This document shows positions 8,787 to 16,609 of a stretch of 64,000 bases of DNA, piece by piece. This DNA comes from a filamentous cyanobacterium ESFC-1 (GTDB lineage Bacteria > Cyanobacteriota > Cyanobacteriia > Cyanobacteriales > Spirulinaceae): positions 1,602,830 to 1,666,829 of the forward strand of contig KB904821.1 of the NCBI GenBank assembly GCA_000380225.1, given 5' to 3'. Both the position numbers and the translations under genes were made by a program. The notes beneath the pieces were generated by a model. That model saw only the letters and a list, made by a program, of their open reading frames with translations. It was not told where the DNA came from and did not search any database. The first letter of the stretch is position 1. Each line of letters begins with the position of its first letter.

Positions 8787-9665
8787 ATGTTTCTCGCAAC
8801 CAACCTCTTGATTGACAACCTCATCGAACAACTCACCGATGGCTACCGTCGCACCTACGGCGGTTGGAAATCAGAATACTCTGAAATCATTGCTTGGGCT
8901 GCTGGAATGGCACTCGAAAATATTGCCAACAGCGACGCACTCTATCACAACGTCGAACACACAATTTTTGTTACCTTAGTCGGTCAAGAAATTCTGCGAG
9001 GTCGTCACATCAAAGAGGGCGGTGTAAGTTGTGAAGATTGGCTACACTTCCAAATCTCCCTACTCTGTCACGATATTGGCTATGTTAGGGGCGTATGTCG
9101 AGCCGATCGCCCCGATCGAGGATTATACGCCACAGGCATCGGTAAAGAAACCATCGCCACGCCTCCCGGTTCGAGTGATGCTTGCATGGCTCCCTATCAT
9201 GTCGATCGGGGTAAACTCTTTGTACAAGAGCGTTTTGGCGGTCATAAACTCATTGATGCCGCCGCCCTCAAGCAAAATATCGAATTAACTCGTTTTCCCG
9301 TCCCTAGCGACGAAGACCACCAAGCCACAGGGGATTATCCGGGTTTAGTGCGGGCTGCCGATTTAATCGGACAACTCAGCGATCCGCGCTATTTACAGAA
9401 AATTCCGGCTTTATTCTACGAGTTTGAAGAAATCGGCACGAATAAAATTCTGGGCTATCGCTCTCCGGGGGATTTACGGGCAAAATACCCGAGTTTCTAC
9501 TGGAATGCGGTATATCCTTACATTAGCTCCGGTTTAAAGTATCTCAATCTTACTCAAGCGGGCAAGCAAATTACTGCGAATCTTTACGCGACGGTTTTCC
9601 GAGTCGAGCATGAAGATGAAACGGCGAAGATTTCGACTTCAACGTCGTCGGCTTCAGCAGCATAA
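8787..9665 (+). CDS. HD-domain metalloprotein, Npun_R2479 family
   Basis: A 292-residue protein of a cyanobacterial HD-domain family. Metal-binding residues are visible as H in ALYHNVEHTIFV (near residue 55), the HD pair in LCHDIGYVRGVC (near residue 103), and a later Asp in VRAADLIGQLSD. HD proteins are usually phosphohydrolases acting on nucleotides or cyclic nucleotides, but the substrate of this family is not known to me. The C-terminal 20 residues are Ser/Thr/Ala-rich. The gene is monocistronic in appearance and convergent with the nuclease-like gene, 24 bp apart. Confidence 0.85.
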   Translation: MFLATNLLIDNLIEQLTDGYRRTYGGWKSEYSEIIAWAAGMALENIANSDALYHNVEHTIFVTLVGQEILRGRHIKEGGVSCEDWLHFQISLLCHDIGYVRGVCRADRPDRGLYATGIGKETIATPPGSSDACMAPYHVDRGKLFVQERFGGHKLIDAAALKQNIELTRFPVPSDEDHQATGDYPGLVRAADLIGQLSDPRYLQKIPALFYEFEEIGTNKILGYRSPGDLRAKYPSFYWNAVYPYISSGLKYLNLTQAGKQITANLYATVFRVEHEDETAKISTSTSSASAA

Positions 9666-9688
9666 TTTTGCATAGCTGTAGCTATTTT

Positions 9689-10159
9689 CTACTCTTCAGA
9701 TTTGAGTTCATCACTAATGGCATTTAGTAATGGTATATCAACCACGGCTGACAAAAATTTGTCGGATTGGGTATAAATGTCTTCTAATGTGAGGAGATGA
9801 TATTCAAAAATTCCTTGTTCAATTCTGGGATAACTTTTGAGACGAGGTAAAAAACCTAAATTTCCGCGCTCAATATAACCAACACCAGCCAGCATAATAC
9901 CAATTTGAGGTTCATGCTTTGCTAAACCTGCATAAAACTGATCGGCATATTTTGCCCCCAGAGGATGGTGAGAAAGCTTGCACTGAAAGTAAATTGAACG
10001 ATCTCCGACTTGACCATAACCATCAATTAAATCGTCGCGACCTGCTTTTCCGGGTGTTAATCCCAGTATCTTAGCGTAAGCTTGTCCAGCCCGTTGTTTT
10101 GCCGCAGAATTAGCCCGCGTTTGACTATTAATAATAGCTCTTAGTTGATATCCATCCAT
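9689..10159 (-). CDS. Mrr-like PD-(D/E)XK nuclease candidate
   Basis: A 156-residue protein, last gene of a three-gene unit. GRDDLIDGYGQVGDRSIYFQ followed by CK gives the spacing D-x(n)-QxK of restriction-endonuclease-like folds with Gln replacing Glu. The following ADQFYAGLAKHEPQIGIML resembles the helix and strand after QAK in Mrr-type enzymes. An N-terminal helix (ANSAAKQRAGQAYAKILGL) precedes it. It could act as a small endonuclease or a DNA-binding relative; catalysis is inference. Only 9 bp separate it from the upstream RHH gene, so the two are probably co-transcribed. The DNA is AT-rich and free of HIP1 sites, unlike its neighbours. Confidence 0.5.
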   Translation of the reverse strand: MDGYQLRAIINSQTRANSAAKQRAGQAYAKILGLTPGKAGRDDLIDGYGQVGDRSIYFQCKLSHHPLGAKYADQFYAGLAKHEPQIGIMLAGVGYIERGNLGFLPRLKSYPRIEQGIFEYHLLTLEDIYTQSDKFLSAVVDIPLLNAISDELKSEE

Positions 10160-10168
10160 TCAACTTAA

Positions 10169-10642
10169 TTACCCAACTTTATCAAAATCGATTTCAGCTT
10201 CAATTAGTTGTGAATACAGAATTTTAAAGCCGAGAATAGCAAAATTAGAAGCAGAATCTAGTAAACTTTGCTGCTGCAATTTCTCAAAGACTTTGCCACT
10301 CAATTCAACCGATATATCTTTATAACTCTCGTCTTCTTTAAAGGTAGAATATTCATCTATTTTAGTAATTTCTACTTTTTTATCTTCAATATAAGAAATC
10401 ACATATTGTATAGAAGAAAGTAAAATAGATTCTGTAGATAACCCTAAAAAGCTTCCTAATTTTCTAAGCTCTCCTTGCAGAGACTTTGGGATTTTGAGTA
10501 CTATAGTTGTCTCTTCATTTTCATTTTTATATTCGTGGTTTCTGAGAAAAATTTCATTCGCTCTTTGACTTACACCGTTGTCAACAGACTCTGAAGCCGA
10601 AGATTTTGATAAATTCGTAGATTCTTTATTTTGAGTATTCAT
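10169..10642 (-). CDS. protein with two ribbon-helix-helix-like segments, ParA partner
   Basis: A 157-residue protein with a disordered Ser/Asn-rich N-terminus (about 40 residues). Two segments look like ribbon-helix-helix folds: TTIVLKIPKSLQGELRKLG (a strand with alternating pattern, then two helices) and ISVELSGKVFEKLQQQSLL near the C-terminus. This is the general plan of the small DNA-binding partners of Walker-type partition ATPases (ParG/Omega-like), here apparently duplicated. It lies 3 bp after the ParA gene and 9 bp before the nuclease-like gene. It probably binds a centromere-like or operator site, for which the 13-bp palindrome at 11426 is a candidate. No close family is recognised. 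Confidence 0.5.
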   Translation of the reverse strand: MNTQNKESTNLSKSSASESVDNGVSQRANEIFLRNHEYKNENEETTIVLKIPKSLQGELRKLGSFLGLSTESILLSSIQYVISYIEDKKVEITKIDEYSTFKEDESYKDISVELSGKVFEKLQQQSLLDSASNFAILGFKILYSQLIEAEIDFDKVG

Positions 10643-10645
10643 AAT

Positions 10646-11365
10646 TTATTTTACCTCTGGAATTTGGTCTTGAATTAACTTAATAAAATAATCTTTTGTT
10701 TCTTTAAAATCATCATAACGCCAAATAGGTGTTCTATCTTTTAAAGATTGACGAATTGGACGAGCAAGTTCATCCATTGGCGTGCATAGTTTTATGTTTA
10801 TATCTTTGAACAAAGTAATATCTAGATCGGATTGAATTTCCTCAACAAAAAGCCCTAACGGAGCAATTTTAATGACTGGATTATAGTCAACTCCAGAATC
10901 TCTTTGAAATTTAATGCCCCATTCTAAACCTTCTAAAAATGGGGCAATATCTTCAATAGCATGAGACTGAGATTCAGCAATAGGAACTAGAAAAATATTC
11001 GGAAGAGTATCGCTTAAGAGGGTTAAAGAATCTTCAGGGGGACTATCTGTATCAATCACAACATAATCATAATTTTCATAGTCTTGTTTGATGATGGGTT
11101 TGAAACGAGAGCCTTTAGACTGTGGCGGATTCCACCATAGATCAAGACCATTGACTGGCGTAGTTCGTGTTTGATTATACTTAGGTTTAGAGCCAGTATA
11201 GAACTTCCAAGCATCTGGTCGAGGATCGCAATCTAGTAATAATACTTTTCCAAGTGTTTCTTCTAACAAAATACCTGCAATATGAACAGCCATAGTAGTT
11301 TTTCCGGCTCCGCCTTTAGTGTAGTTACACATAATGACGCGAGTTTTTCGGTCGATTTTCTTCAT
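10646..11365 (-). CDS. ParA family partition ATPase
   Basis: A 239-residue MinD/ParA-type ATPase. The deviant Walker A motif is NYTKGGAGKTTMAVHIAG, with the signature Lys before GG, near residue 16. Switch I is near LLLDCDPRPDAW and Walker B is YDYVVIDTDSPPED. Such ATPases polymerise or coat DNA and move plasmids or protein cargo. The open frame extends upstream to a TTG at 11473, overlapping the end of ribBA, but the ATG at 11365 starts right at the family's N-terminus (MKKIDRKTRVIM) and is preferred. Base composition is much lower in GC than flanking genes and no HIP1 site occurs in the cassette, which suggests acquisition. The nucleoid or plasmid cargo is unknown. Confidence 0.88.
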   Translation of the reverse strand: MKKIDRKTRVIMCNYTKGGAGKTTMAVHIAGILLEETLGKVLLLDCDPRPDAWKFYTGSKPKYNQTRTTPVNGLDLWWNPPQSKGSRFKPIIKQDYENYDYVVIDTDSPPEDSLTLLSDTLPNIFLVPIAESQSHAIEDIAPFLEGLEWGIKFQRDSGVDYNPVIKIAPLGLFVEEIQSDLDITLFKDINIKLCTPMDELARPIRQSLKDRTPIWRYDDFKETKDYFIKLIQDQIPEVK

Positions 11366-11425
11366 TATATCCAGAATTTGTGAAAAGCTGTTTTCCCTTA
11401 GTAATATAATCTCATTATTCCGATT

Positions 11426-11438
11426 TGAGTTCAACTCA
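11426..11438. promoter_or_regulatory. 13-bp palindrome upstream of parA, candidate operator
   Basis: TGAGTTCAACTCA is a perfect 6+1+6 palindrome, 60 bp upstream of the preferred parA start and inside the short gap behind ribBA. Partition cassettes are usually self-regulated by their RHH protein at such sites; the assignment is inference. Confidence 0.35.
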
Positions 11439-11465
11439 ATGTACTGAATTTTAGGGTAGAAACAA

Positions 11466-13133
11466 TTAATCAAAAATGTAGATGGTTTGGGTTTCGAGGC
11501 GATCGCACATCGAGGAGGGTTTTTGGTCGCGGGGGAAAGATTGACGATCGAGTTTGACTTGTAAGCCGGTCATGGGGTCATCTCCTGCGGCCATTAAAAA
11601 TTGGAGACGCTCAATACTCGGCCAAGTTGCGAGATTGTCGAGAATGGGCTTGAGGGCTTCGAGATAGGGATGATTGGGGTCTTTGTACCAATCTGGGGTA
11701 GCGAGATGGGCTTGGTCGAAGCCGAGGTGAATTAGGAGGGAGGGACGCTCAAAAAGGGCGATCGCGACCGGACGAGCTTCTTCTTGGACTAAGAGGTTAC
11801 AAGTTTGGGCAAAATGCCGCAATTTCTCTAATAATTCGTATCGTTGCGTTACCGATTGGATATCTTCTGTCCAGTCAATCGCCACGGTGACAAGATAGGT
11901 TTGCAGGAGTAAGTGGCCGAGTTTTTGAGCTTTGGTGGCGAGGTAGGTAGAATTGTAATCGGTGGCTTCGATCAGCAAGGGGACGCGATCGACAATTTCT
12001 AAGCCGTAACCCTTCAAGCCAGCGATTTTCCGGGGATTATTGGTAATCAGGCGAATTTGTTTTACCCCTAAATCGTTGAGCATTTGTGCGCCCATGCCAT
12101 AATCGCGCAAATCTGCTGGAAAGCCTAAACGCTCGTTGGCTTCGACGGTATCTAAACCTAAATCTTGCAGGGAGTAGGCTTTGAGTTTATTGACTAAACC
12201 AATGCCGCGGCCTTCTTGACGCAAATAGACCACCACCCCTAATTCTGAAGCTTCAATCATTTTCAAGGCGGTTTGCAGTTGCATTCGGCAATCGCAGCGC
12301 AACGAGCCAAGGGCATCTCCGGTCAAGCATTCGGAGTGCATTCGGACTGCGACGGGCCCAGAAGCGAAATCGGCGGGATTTCCTTTGACAATGGCTAAAT
12401 GTTCGGTATTATCGAGGGCGTTGCGATAAGCATAAATCTGAAATTCCCCGAATTGGGTGGGAAATTTACTCACGGTTTCCCGATAGACAAAGCGGTCGTA
12501 TTTGAGGCGATAACTGATAAGATCGGCAATACTAATGAGTTTGAGGTTGCGATCGCGAGCATATTCGACCAGTTGCGGTAATCTGGCCATAGAGCCATCG
12601 GGATTCTGAATTTCGCAGATTACCCCTGCCGGATATAAGCCGGAAAGCCGAGCTAAATCCACTGCGGCTTCGGTATGTCCCGCCCGTTTGAGTACGCCCC
12701 CTGTTTTCGCCCGAATGGGGAAAATATGCCCAGGTCGGCGCAAATCTTCCGAGCGCGAGCCGGGGTTGATGGCGACTTGGATGGTACGAGCGCGGTCTTC
12801 GGCGGAAATGCCTGTGGTGACCCCTAGATGGGGCGCAGCGTCGATACTAACGGTAAAGGCAGTTTGATTGGGGTCAGTGTTTTTCGTGACCATGAGGGGC
12901 AAATCTAGCTGGTCTAGGCGCTCTCCGGTCATGGCCAGACAAATTAACCCCCTGGCTTCGACGGCCATAAAATTAATGGCATCGGGGGTGGCAAATTGCG
13001 CCGCACAGATCAAGTCACCTTCATTTTCGCGGTTTTCGTCATCTACCACGACAATCGGCTTGCCAACTTTGAAGTCTGCTAGGGCTGCGTCAATGGAATT
13101 GAATTGAAAAGAATTGGTGTGAGGCGATCGCAT
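11466..13133 (-). CDS. ribBA: RibBA, DHBP synthase / GTP cyclohydrolase II
   Basis: A 555-residue bifunctional enzyme that supplies both precursors of riboflavin. The N-terminal RibB domain (about 1-205) shows [22 protein letters not shown] and [12 protein letters not shown], and makes dihydroxybutanone phosphate from ribulose-5-phosphate. The RibA domain (about 210-405) has the zinc site [14 protein letters not shown] and the RQEGRGIGL motif, and opens GTP. A C-terminal extension of about 140 residues follows; long RibBA proteins with such tails are usual in cyanobacteria and plants. The ATG at 13133 overlaps a HIP1 site. No FMN riboswitch was seen upstream. The AT-rich ParA cassette follows directly downstream on the same strand. 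Confidence 0.96.
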   Translation of the reverse strand: MRSPHTNSFQFNSIDAALADFKVGKPIVVVDDENRENEGDLICAAQFATPDAINFMAVEARGLICLAMTGERLDQLDLPLMVTKNTDPNQTAFTVSIDAAPHLGVTTGISAEDRARTIQVAINPGSRSEDLRRPGHIFPIRAKTGGVLKRAGHTEAAVDLARLSGLYPAGVICEIQNPDGSMARLPQLVEYARDRNLKLISIADLISYRLKYDRFVYRETVSKFPTQFGEFQIYAYRNALDNTEHLAIVKGNPADFASGPVAVRMHSECLTGDALGSLRCDCRMQLQTALKMIEASELGVVVYLRQEGRGIGLVNKLKAYSLQDLGLDTVEANERLGFPADLRDYGMGAQMLNDLGVKQIRLITNNPRKIAGLKGYGLEIVDRVPLLIEATDYNSTYLATKAQKLGHLLLQTYLVTVAIDWTEDIQSVTQRYELLEKLRHFAQTCNLLVQEEARPVAIALFERPSLLIHLGFDQAHLATPDWYKDPNHPYLEALKPILDNLATWPSIERLQFLMAAGDDPMTGLQVKLDRQSFPRDQKPSSMCDRLETQTIYIFD

Positions 13134-13157
13134 TACGAGGATTTCTGAGTAGAGATT

Positions 13158-13592
13158 TTGACAACTCCTCGCCGTAAACGGTCGAGGATTCTCGTTTCTT
13201 TCAAGTTGCCTCTTAACTAGACTTTGGATCGACAGACACCTAAATATCCTCCCCTTAGTCCCCGTCAGACCGACTCAACGAGCGTTTTGTTTCTTGGTTT
13301 CTAGTCCAAGATACGTCCTGCCCGGACGCAAAAGCGGTGCGACCCCGCGTCGCCGTAAGACGAGCGACCCCGCGCCGCCGTAAGGCGCAAGGGAATGCGC
13401 GAGTAGCAAGGGAACGCGCACCAAGACAGTTTGTTTTCACAACTACACCCTTAAAGTTTTACATCAACAAGGATTGTGCTGAAAACCCCTTACTTTAACT
13501 ATTGAGTTGGTTAGGTTTGTTGTAGTGCGGCCCACATTACTGGTCACTCGCACACCAATATTATAATATAAAGCCGTCCTATAAGGACGGGG
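13158..13592 (-). mobile_element. non-autonomous element with IS200/IS605-type ends (copy 1)
   Basis: Read on the minus strand, this starts with the hairpin CCGTCCTTATAGGACGG (rc of about 13575-13591) and ends with GAATCCTCGACCGTTTACGG and CGAGGAGTTGTCAA (rc of about 13158-13192). The right-end stem is CCTCG(A)CCG-TTTA-CGGCGAGG and the end TCAA is a typical TnpA cleavage end. The roughly 435 bp between has no transposase or TnpB reading frame. It includes a GC-rich stretch (13315-13430) of GCGACCCCGCG-CGCCGTAAGGCG repeats. A second element with the same ends lies at 15868-16041 in the opposite orientation. The exact outer boundaries are uncertain by several bases. Confidence 0.6.
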
Positions 13593-13657
13593 AACCTGAA
13601 ACCCAGAATTTTTGGTAAAAATTCATAACGGTTCGCTTTTGATTGTAACTTGATTCG

Positions 13658-14662
13658 CTAGGAAGCTACGCCTGTACTAAAAACGCGACCGATGACTTCT
13701 TCGATGGGGGGATCGCTGACGCTGAGATCGATCACATCCAGTTGCGCGAGAATATGAGCGACTTGTTGGGTTAAATGCTCTCGTTTGACTAAAAAGCGGA
13801 CTTCCTGCCCGGTTATGGCTTCAATTTCGCCAAATTCCTTTAATTTTTGCTCTGGTAAGGAATGTTCGAGTTCGACTTTTACTTCGCGATAAGGGGCAAA
13901 TCGTTCAAATAAACGGTCTAAACGGCCATCATAAATCAACGAGCCTTGGTAAATCAGCATCACGCGATCGCACAATGCGGTAATATCCGCCATGTAGTGA
14001 CTGGTGAGCAAAATCGTCGCTTGGTAGCGTTGATTGTATTCTCGCAGAAACTCCCGCACTGCCGCTTGAGCATTGACATCTAAACCCAGAGTCGGCTCAT
14101 CGAGAAACAGCACTTCCGGCTGATGCAGCAACGCCGCAAGCAATTCCGCCTTCATCCGTTCCCCCAAGGATAACTTACGGACGGGTTGGGTGAGTTTATC
14201 TTCTAGGTGTAGCATTTCGGTTAACTCCCCTAAACGCTGCTCAAACACGCGATCGCGTATCTTGTAAATCGCCGCATTAATCCGCAGAGAGTCCACCGCA
14301 GGCAAATCCCAGAGTAATTGCTGTTTTTGTCCCATCACCAGGCTCATTTTCTCCAGAAATGCCCCCTGACGGCGAAATGGCACATAACCCGCGATTCGCA
14401 CTTTCCCCCCCGACGGATGCACCAAACCGGTGAGCATTTTGAGTGTCGTTGTTTTGCCTGCACCATTGGGCCCTAAAAAGCCAACAACTTCCCCTTTTTG
14501 TATTTGAAATGATACGTCTTTAACGGCATGAATTTGGCGATATTGGCGGCGGAAAAAATGGTTTAATGTGCCTTTTAATCCGGCTTGTTTGGTTGCAACG
14601 GCATAAGTTTTACTGAGGTTGGCAACGTCGATAATTTTTGTTAGTCCTTGGTCATTGGTCAT
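13658..14662 (-). CDS. ABC transporter ATP-binding protein (ABC-2 export type)
   Basis: A 334-residue ATPase. Walker A is GFLGPNGAGKTTTLKML (near residue 64), the signature is LSLGERMKAELLAALL (LSLGE rather than LSGGQ), Walker B is VLFLDEPTLGLD and the switch His is in LLTSHYM. The N-terminal SKTYAVATKQAGLKGTLNHF and RQIHAVKDVSFQ segments place it in the ABC-2/ viologen-exporter-like ATPases that pair with six-helix permeases. No permease gene is adjacent, so the partner is elsewhere. The start codon and first residues (MTNDQ) fall inside the ATGACCAATGACCAA repeat that borders the gene. The conserved domain begins shortly after, so the exact start is uncertain. Confidence 0.9.
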   Translation of the reverse strand: MTNDQGLTKIIDVANLSKTYAVATKQAGLKGTLNHFFRRQYRQIHAVKDVSFQIQKGEVVGFLGPNGAGKTTTLKMLTGLVHPSGGKVRIAGYVPFRRQGAFLEKMSLVMGQKQQLLWDLPAVDSLRINAAIYKIRDRVFEQRLGELTEMLHLEDKLTQPVRKLSLGERMKAELLAALLHQPEVLFLDEPTLGLDVNAQAAVREFLREYNQRYQATILLTSHYMADITALCDRVMLIYQGSLIYDGRLDRLFERFAPYREVKVELEHSLPEQKLKEFGEIEAITGQEVRFLVKREHLTQQVAHILAQLDVIDLSVSDPPIEEVIGRVFSTGVAS

Positions 14663-14777
14663 TTGTTGTTGGTTGTTGGTTGTTGGTTGTTGGTTGTTGG
14701 TTATTGGTTATTGGTTATTGGTTGTTGGTTATTGGTTGTTGGTTATTGGTTATTGGTTATTGGTTATTGGTTATTGT
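14646..14777. repeat. heptamer tandem repeat array (TTGGTTA/TTGGTTG)
   Basis: About 18 imperfect 7-bp units (TTGGTCA, then TTGGTTG and TTGGTTA) run from the 5' end of the ABC ATPase gene into the spacer. No stop codon occurs in several frames, so long spurious reading frames (LLVIGYWLL type) appear; these are not genes. Confidence 0.9.
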
Positions 14778-14886
14778 AAATCATATCTTGCTTGTAAGGG
14801 CTAGATTTTTTTATCTAATTGGGTGTTTATATCTTGTCTATTTTGGGCGCAGTAACAACATTAATTTTTTTGGGGTTAGAAGTTTG

Positions 14887-14953
14887 GTAGAACGAAGTAA
14901 AACTCACCACAATCTCAATCCTTGTTGGGTTTCGTGACCTCAACCCAACCTAC
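14887..14953. repeat. GTTGGGTTTCG...CAACCCAACCTAC palindromic repeat
   Basis: The right part reads GTTGGGTTTCGTGACCTC then AACCCAACCTAC and folds on itself. The left part (GTAGAACGAAGTAAAACTC) matches the outer half seen at 4046-4076 and 18896. Confidence 0.65.
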
Positions 14954-15093
14954 GCATAAACTGGTTTTTCCTGTCGCATTCGAGGTTTAAATTTTGTCGA
15001 TTGGCGTTTACTAATGGTATTAAATCGTTAGTTATTAGGGTTAATATTGGGCGAGGAGACCTAGCCCCTACAGGGATTTTAAACTTTTTTAAC

Positions 15094-15141
15094 CTTGTTC
15101 CTAAGTTATACCTGGGAACCAAAAAACAAGGCTCTGCCTTG
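15094..15141. repeat. two-hairpin dispersed repeat (copy 1)
   Basis: CTTGTTCC...GGAAC followed by CAAGGCTCTGCCTTG. The second copy at 23196-23244 reads CTCGTTCC...GGGAC and CGAGGCTCCGCCTCG, so paired bases change together. Confidence 0.55.
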
Positions 15142-15225
15142 ATTGAGGCGATCTACCGTTATTAAGAAAAACCCATCTGCGAGTTCACTATACAAATGAC
15201 CAAAGACCAATGACAAAGGACTAAA

Positions 15226-15681
15226 TCATACAGGATTTAATTGTGCCATGCGCCAAGTCACATAAGTGCCAATGGGACTCCAAATTAAATAAGGTAATAA
15301 TAATATAAAAGCCCAAGTGGAAATCGGCCACACCAGCACTGCCAAAATTGCGCCTAAAAGTGTTCCGGTTGCGCCGATAATGGTTCCGACGATGAGACTA
15401 CGAAAAGCACACATAACCGGAGTGTAAGCCATGATTGCGATTTCAACGATGAGATAAAATCCCATATAAAACCAATTTCCAGGTCTAGCTTCCCAGACTA
15501 AATAAGCCGACCAAACGCCACAAATTAAAATGGTTGTCCAAATCACGGGAATAAACTTTTCAAAGGTTAGCCAACGGGGACGACGCTGACGATTAAACCA
15601 TTGTTGATTGGGGGTGAGGGAACTTCCTGCAAAGGCGATAATGAGGGCAATACCGCCGATAATAAGCCAAGAGGGGATCAT
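15226..15681 (-). CDS. tspO: TspO/MBR family protein
   Basis: A 151-residue membrane protein with five predicted helices, the size of bacterial TspO (tryptophan-rich sensory protein). Family features are an aromatic, basic first loop (QQWFNRQRRPRWLTFEKFIPVIWT), WSAYLVWEA in helix 2, and YLIWSPIGTYVTWRMAQLN at the end. TspO proteins bind porphyrins and related tetrapyrroles and affect stress responses; the ligand here is not shown by the sequence. The gene stands alone, followed by repeat-rich spacer. Divergence from the canonical WxPP motif makes a family member more certain than a strict orthologue. Confidence 0.8.
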   Translation of the reverse strand: MIPSWLIIGGIALIIAFAGSSLTPNQQWFNRQRRPRWLTFEKFIPVIWTTILICGVWSAYLVWEARPGNWFYMGFYLIVEIAIMAYTPVMCAFRSLIVGTIIGATGTLLGAILAVLVWPISTWAFILLLPYLIWSPIGTYVTWRMAQLNPV

Positions 15682-16063
15682 ATTTGTTTATTTTCGCGAT
15701 TATGCCTTAATTTTGCTATATTTTCCCCCTGGGTAGGTCTATCGCTCGAAGGAATTTGTCAAGGGTGGGGTAACTTTTTTTTCTGACACCCGTAAGCGTT
15801 GAAACCCCGATCGGCTTGCTAGACTTGGATTAGCCTTATTTTACCCAAAAAAACTGGGTTTAAAGCCTCGCCTTTATAAGGCGACTTTTGTGATAAAATT
15901 GGCAGGTGAGTACCGTCGGGCAGACGGGAAAAATGCTCGCTGAGGGTAAAGGGATCGGGGAAAATATTGGGACTGAGTTCCGTGTTTTCTAGACTCTCCC
16001 GATGAAGCGAGAATCCCCGACCGTTTACGGCGGGGAGTTGTCAACTTTAGGTGATATTAATCC
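15682..16063. other. 382-bp spacer holding IS200/IS605-like element copy 2
   Basis: Apart from the element at 15868-16041 this spacer shows no gene. The promoter of the small membrane protein gene at 16064 must lie within or beside the element, because only 22 bp separate its right end from the start codon. Confidence 0.5.
15868..16041 (+). mobile_element. non-autonomous element with IS200/IS605-type ends (copy 2)
   Basis: The left hairpin CCTCGCCTTTATAAGGCGAC is near 15870-15888. The right end GAATCCCCGACCGTTTACGG then CGGGGAGTTGTCAA lies at 16008-16041. Compared with copy 1 (13158-13592, opposite strand) the outer right-stem pair changes from T-A to C-G on both sides, keeping the stem. Only about 174 bp long; no protein is encoded. 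The GCTCGCTGAGGG segment upstream of the right end also has a counterpart (GCTCGTTGAGTC) in copy 1, as expected for a shared 3' noncoding region of a tnpB-type parent. Confidence 0.6.
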
Positions 16064-16456
16064 ATGATTGAGCGTCGCGACCCCTTGCAAGAAAAGCCTC
16101 TGAAGCGATTACAGATGTATTTGTATTTAATTCCGTGGTTGGGGGTTTTGCCGGCCCTGTGGACGATATATCATAAGGAGGGCGATCGCGAGCAACAAGC
16201 CACCAGTCGTTTAGCGGTGACTCTGGCTTTCGTCTGGCTGATGGGTAACGGCGCACTTTTGACTGGTGCGAGTCAAGCGCCAGAAGTTCTGCAATTTCGT
16301 TTATTATTTGGGGATGCCCTGTTAAGTTCGGGATACGCGATCGCGTGCTTATTTTTGATGCTACGGGTGTGGCGGCAACGATCGTTACATTTGCCGGGAT
16401 TTAGCCCCCTATCTCGCCGGGTTTTTCCCAAATCATCGGAAAAACCGATCCGATAA
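16064..16456 (+). CDS. small membrane protein, hypothetical
   Basis: A 130-residue protein with three likely membrane segments (LYLIPWLGVLPALWTIYH, VTLAFVWLMGNGALLTG and ALLSSGYAIACLFLMLRV) and a basic C-terminal tail. I do not recognise a named family. It is 153 bp upstream of the LCP gene on the same strand, so the two may share expression, and a role at the envelope is conceivable but unproven. Its start codon lies 22 bp downstream of the IS200/IS605-like end. Confidence 0.7.
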   Translation: MIERRDPLQEKPLKRLQMYLYLIPWLGVLPALWTIYHKEGDREQQATSRLAVTLAFVWLMGNGALLTGASQAPEVLQFRLLFGDALLSSGYAIACLFLMLRVWRQRSLHLPGFSPLSRRVFPKSSEKPIR

Positions 16457-16609
16457 ATTACATTATCGGCTTGAAGGTGCTAAATTAGGCGGTGACTGCT
16501 TTAACCGGATTTTCGCCTAAAATGGTGTAAAAGTTGCTAGGAACGCTAAAAGCAAATAAACTTGCTTTCAACGGGCTTTATTGCTTCTAATTTGTGTGTG
16601 AGGAAACCT

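Larger units (their letters stand above)
14778..15225. other. 448-bp spacer with two dispersed repeats
   Basis: No gene seen. A GTTGGGTTTCG palindromic repeat lies at 14887-14953 and a two-hairpin repeat at 15094-15141. A short ATGACCA-type remnant lies at about 15194-15224 just before tspO. Confidence 0.6.

Noticed and set aside
10646-11365. ParA as a carboxysome-positioning McdA
   Set aside because: No McdB-like disordered partner or carboxysome genes; the classic signature Lys and an RHH partner point to partition-type ParA.
13255-13440. 61-residue frame rich in Arg
   Set aside because: It is translation of the GC-rich repeat block inside the mini-element.
14619-14937. Long open frames over the TTGGTTA array (LLVIGYWLL-type proteins)
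   Set aside because: They result from the 7-bp repeat lacking stop codons; no start signal, no conservation, and they overlap the ABC ATPase start.
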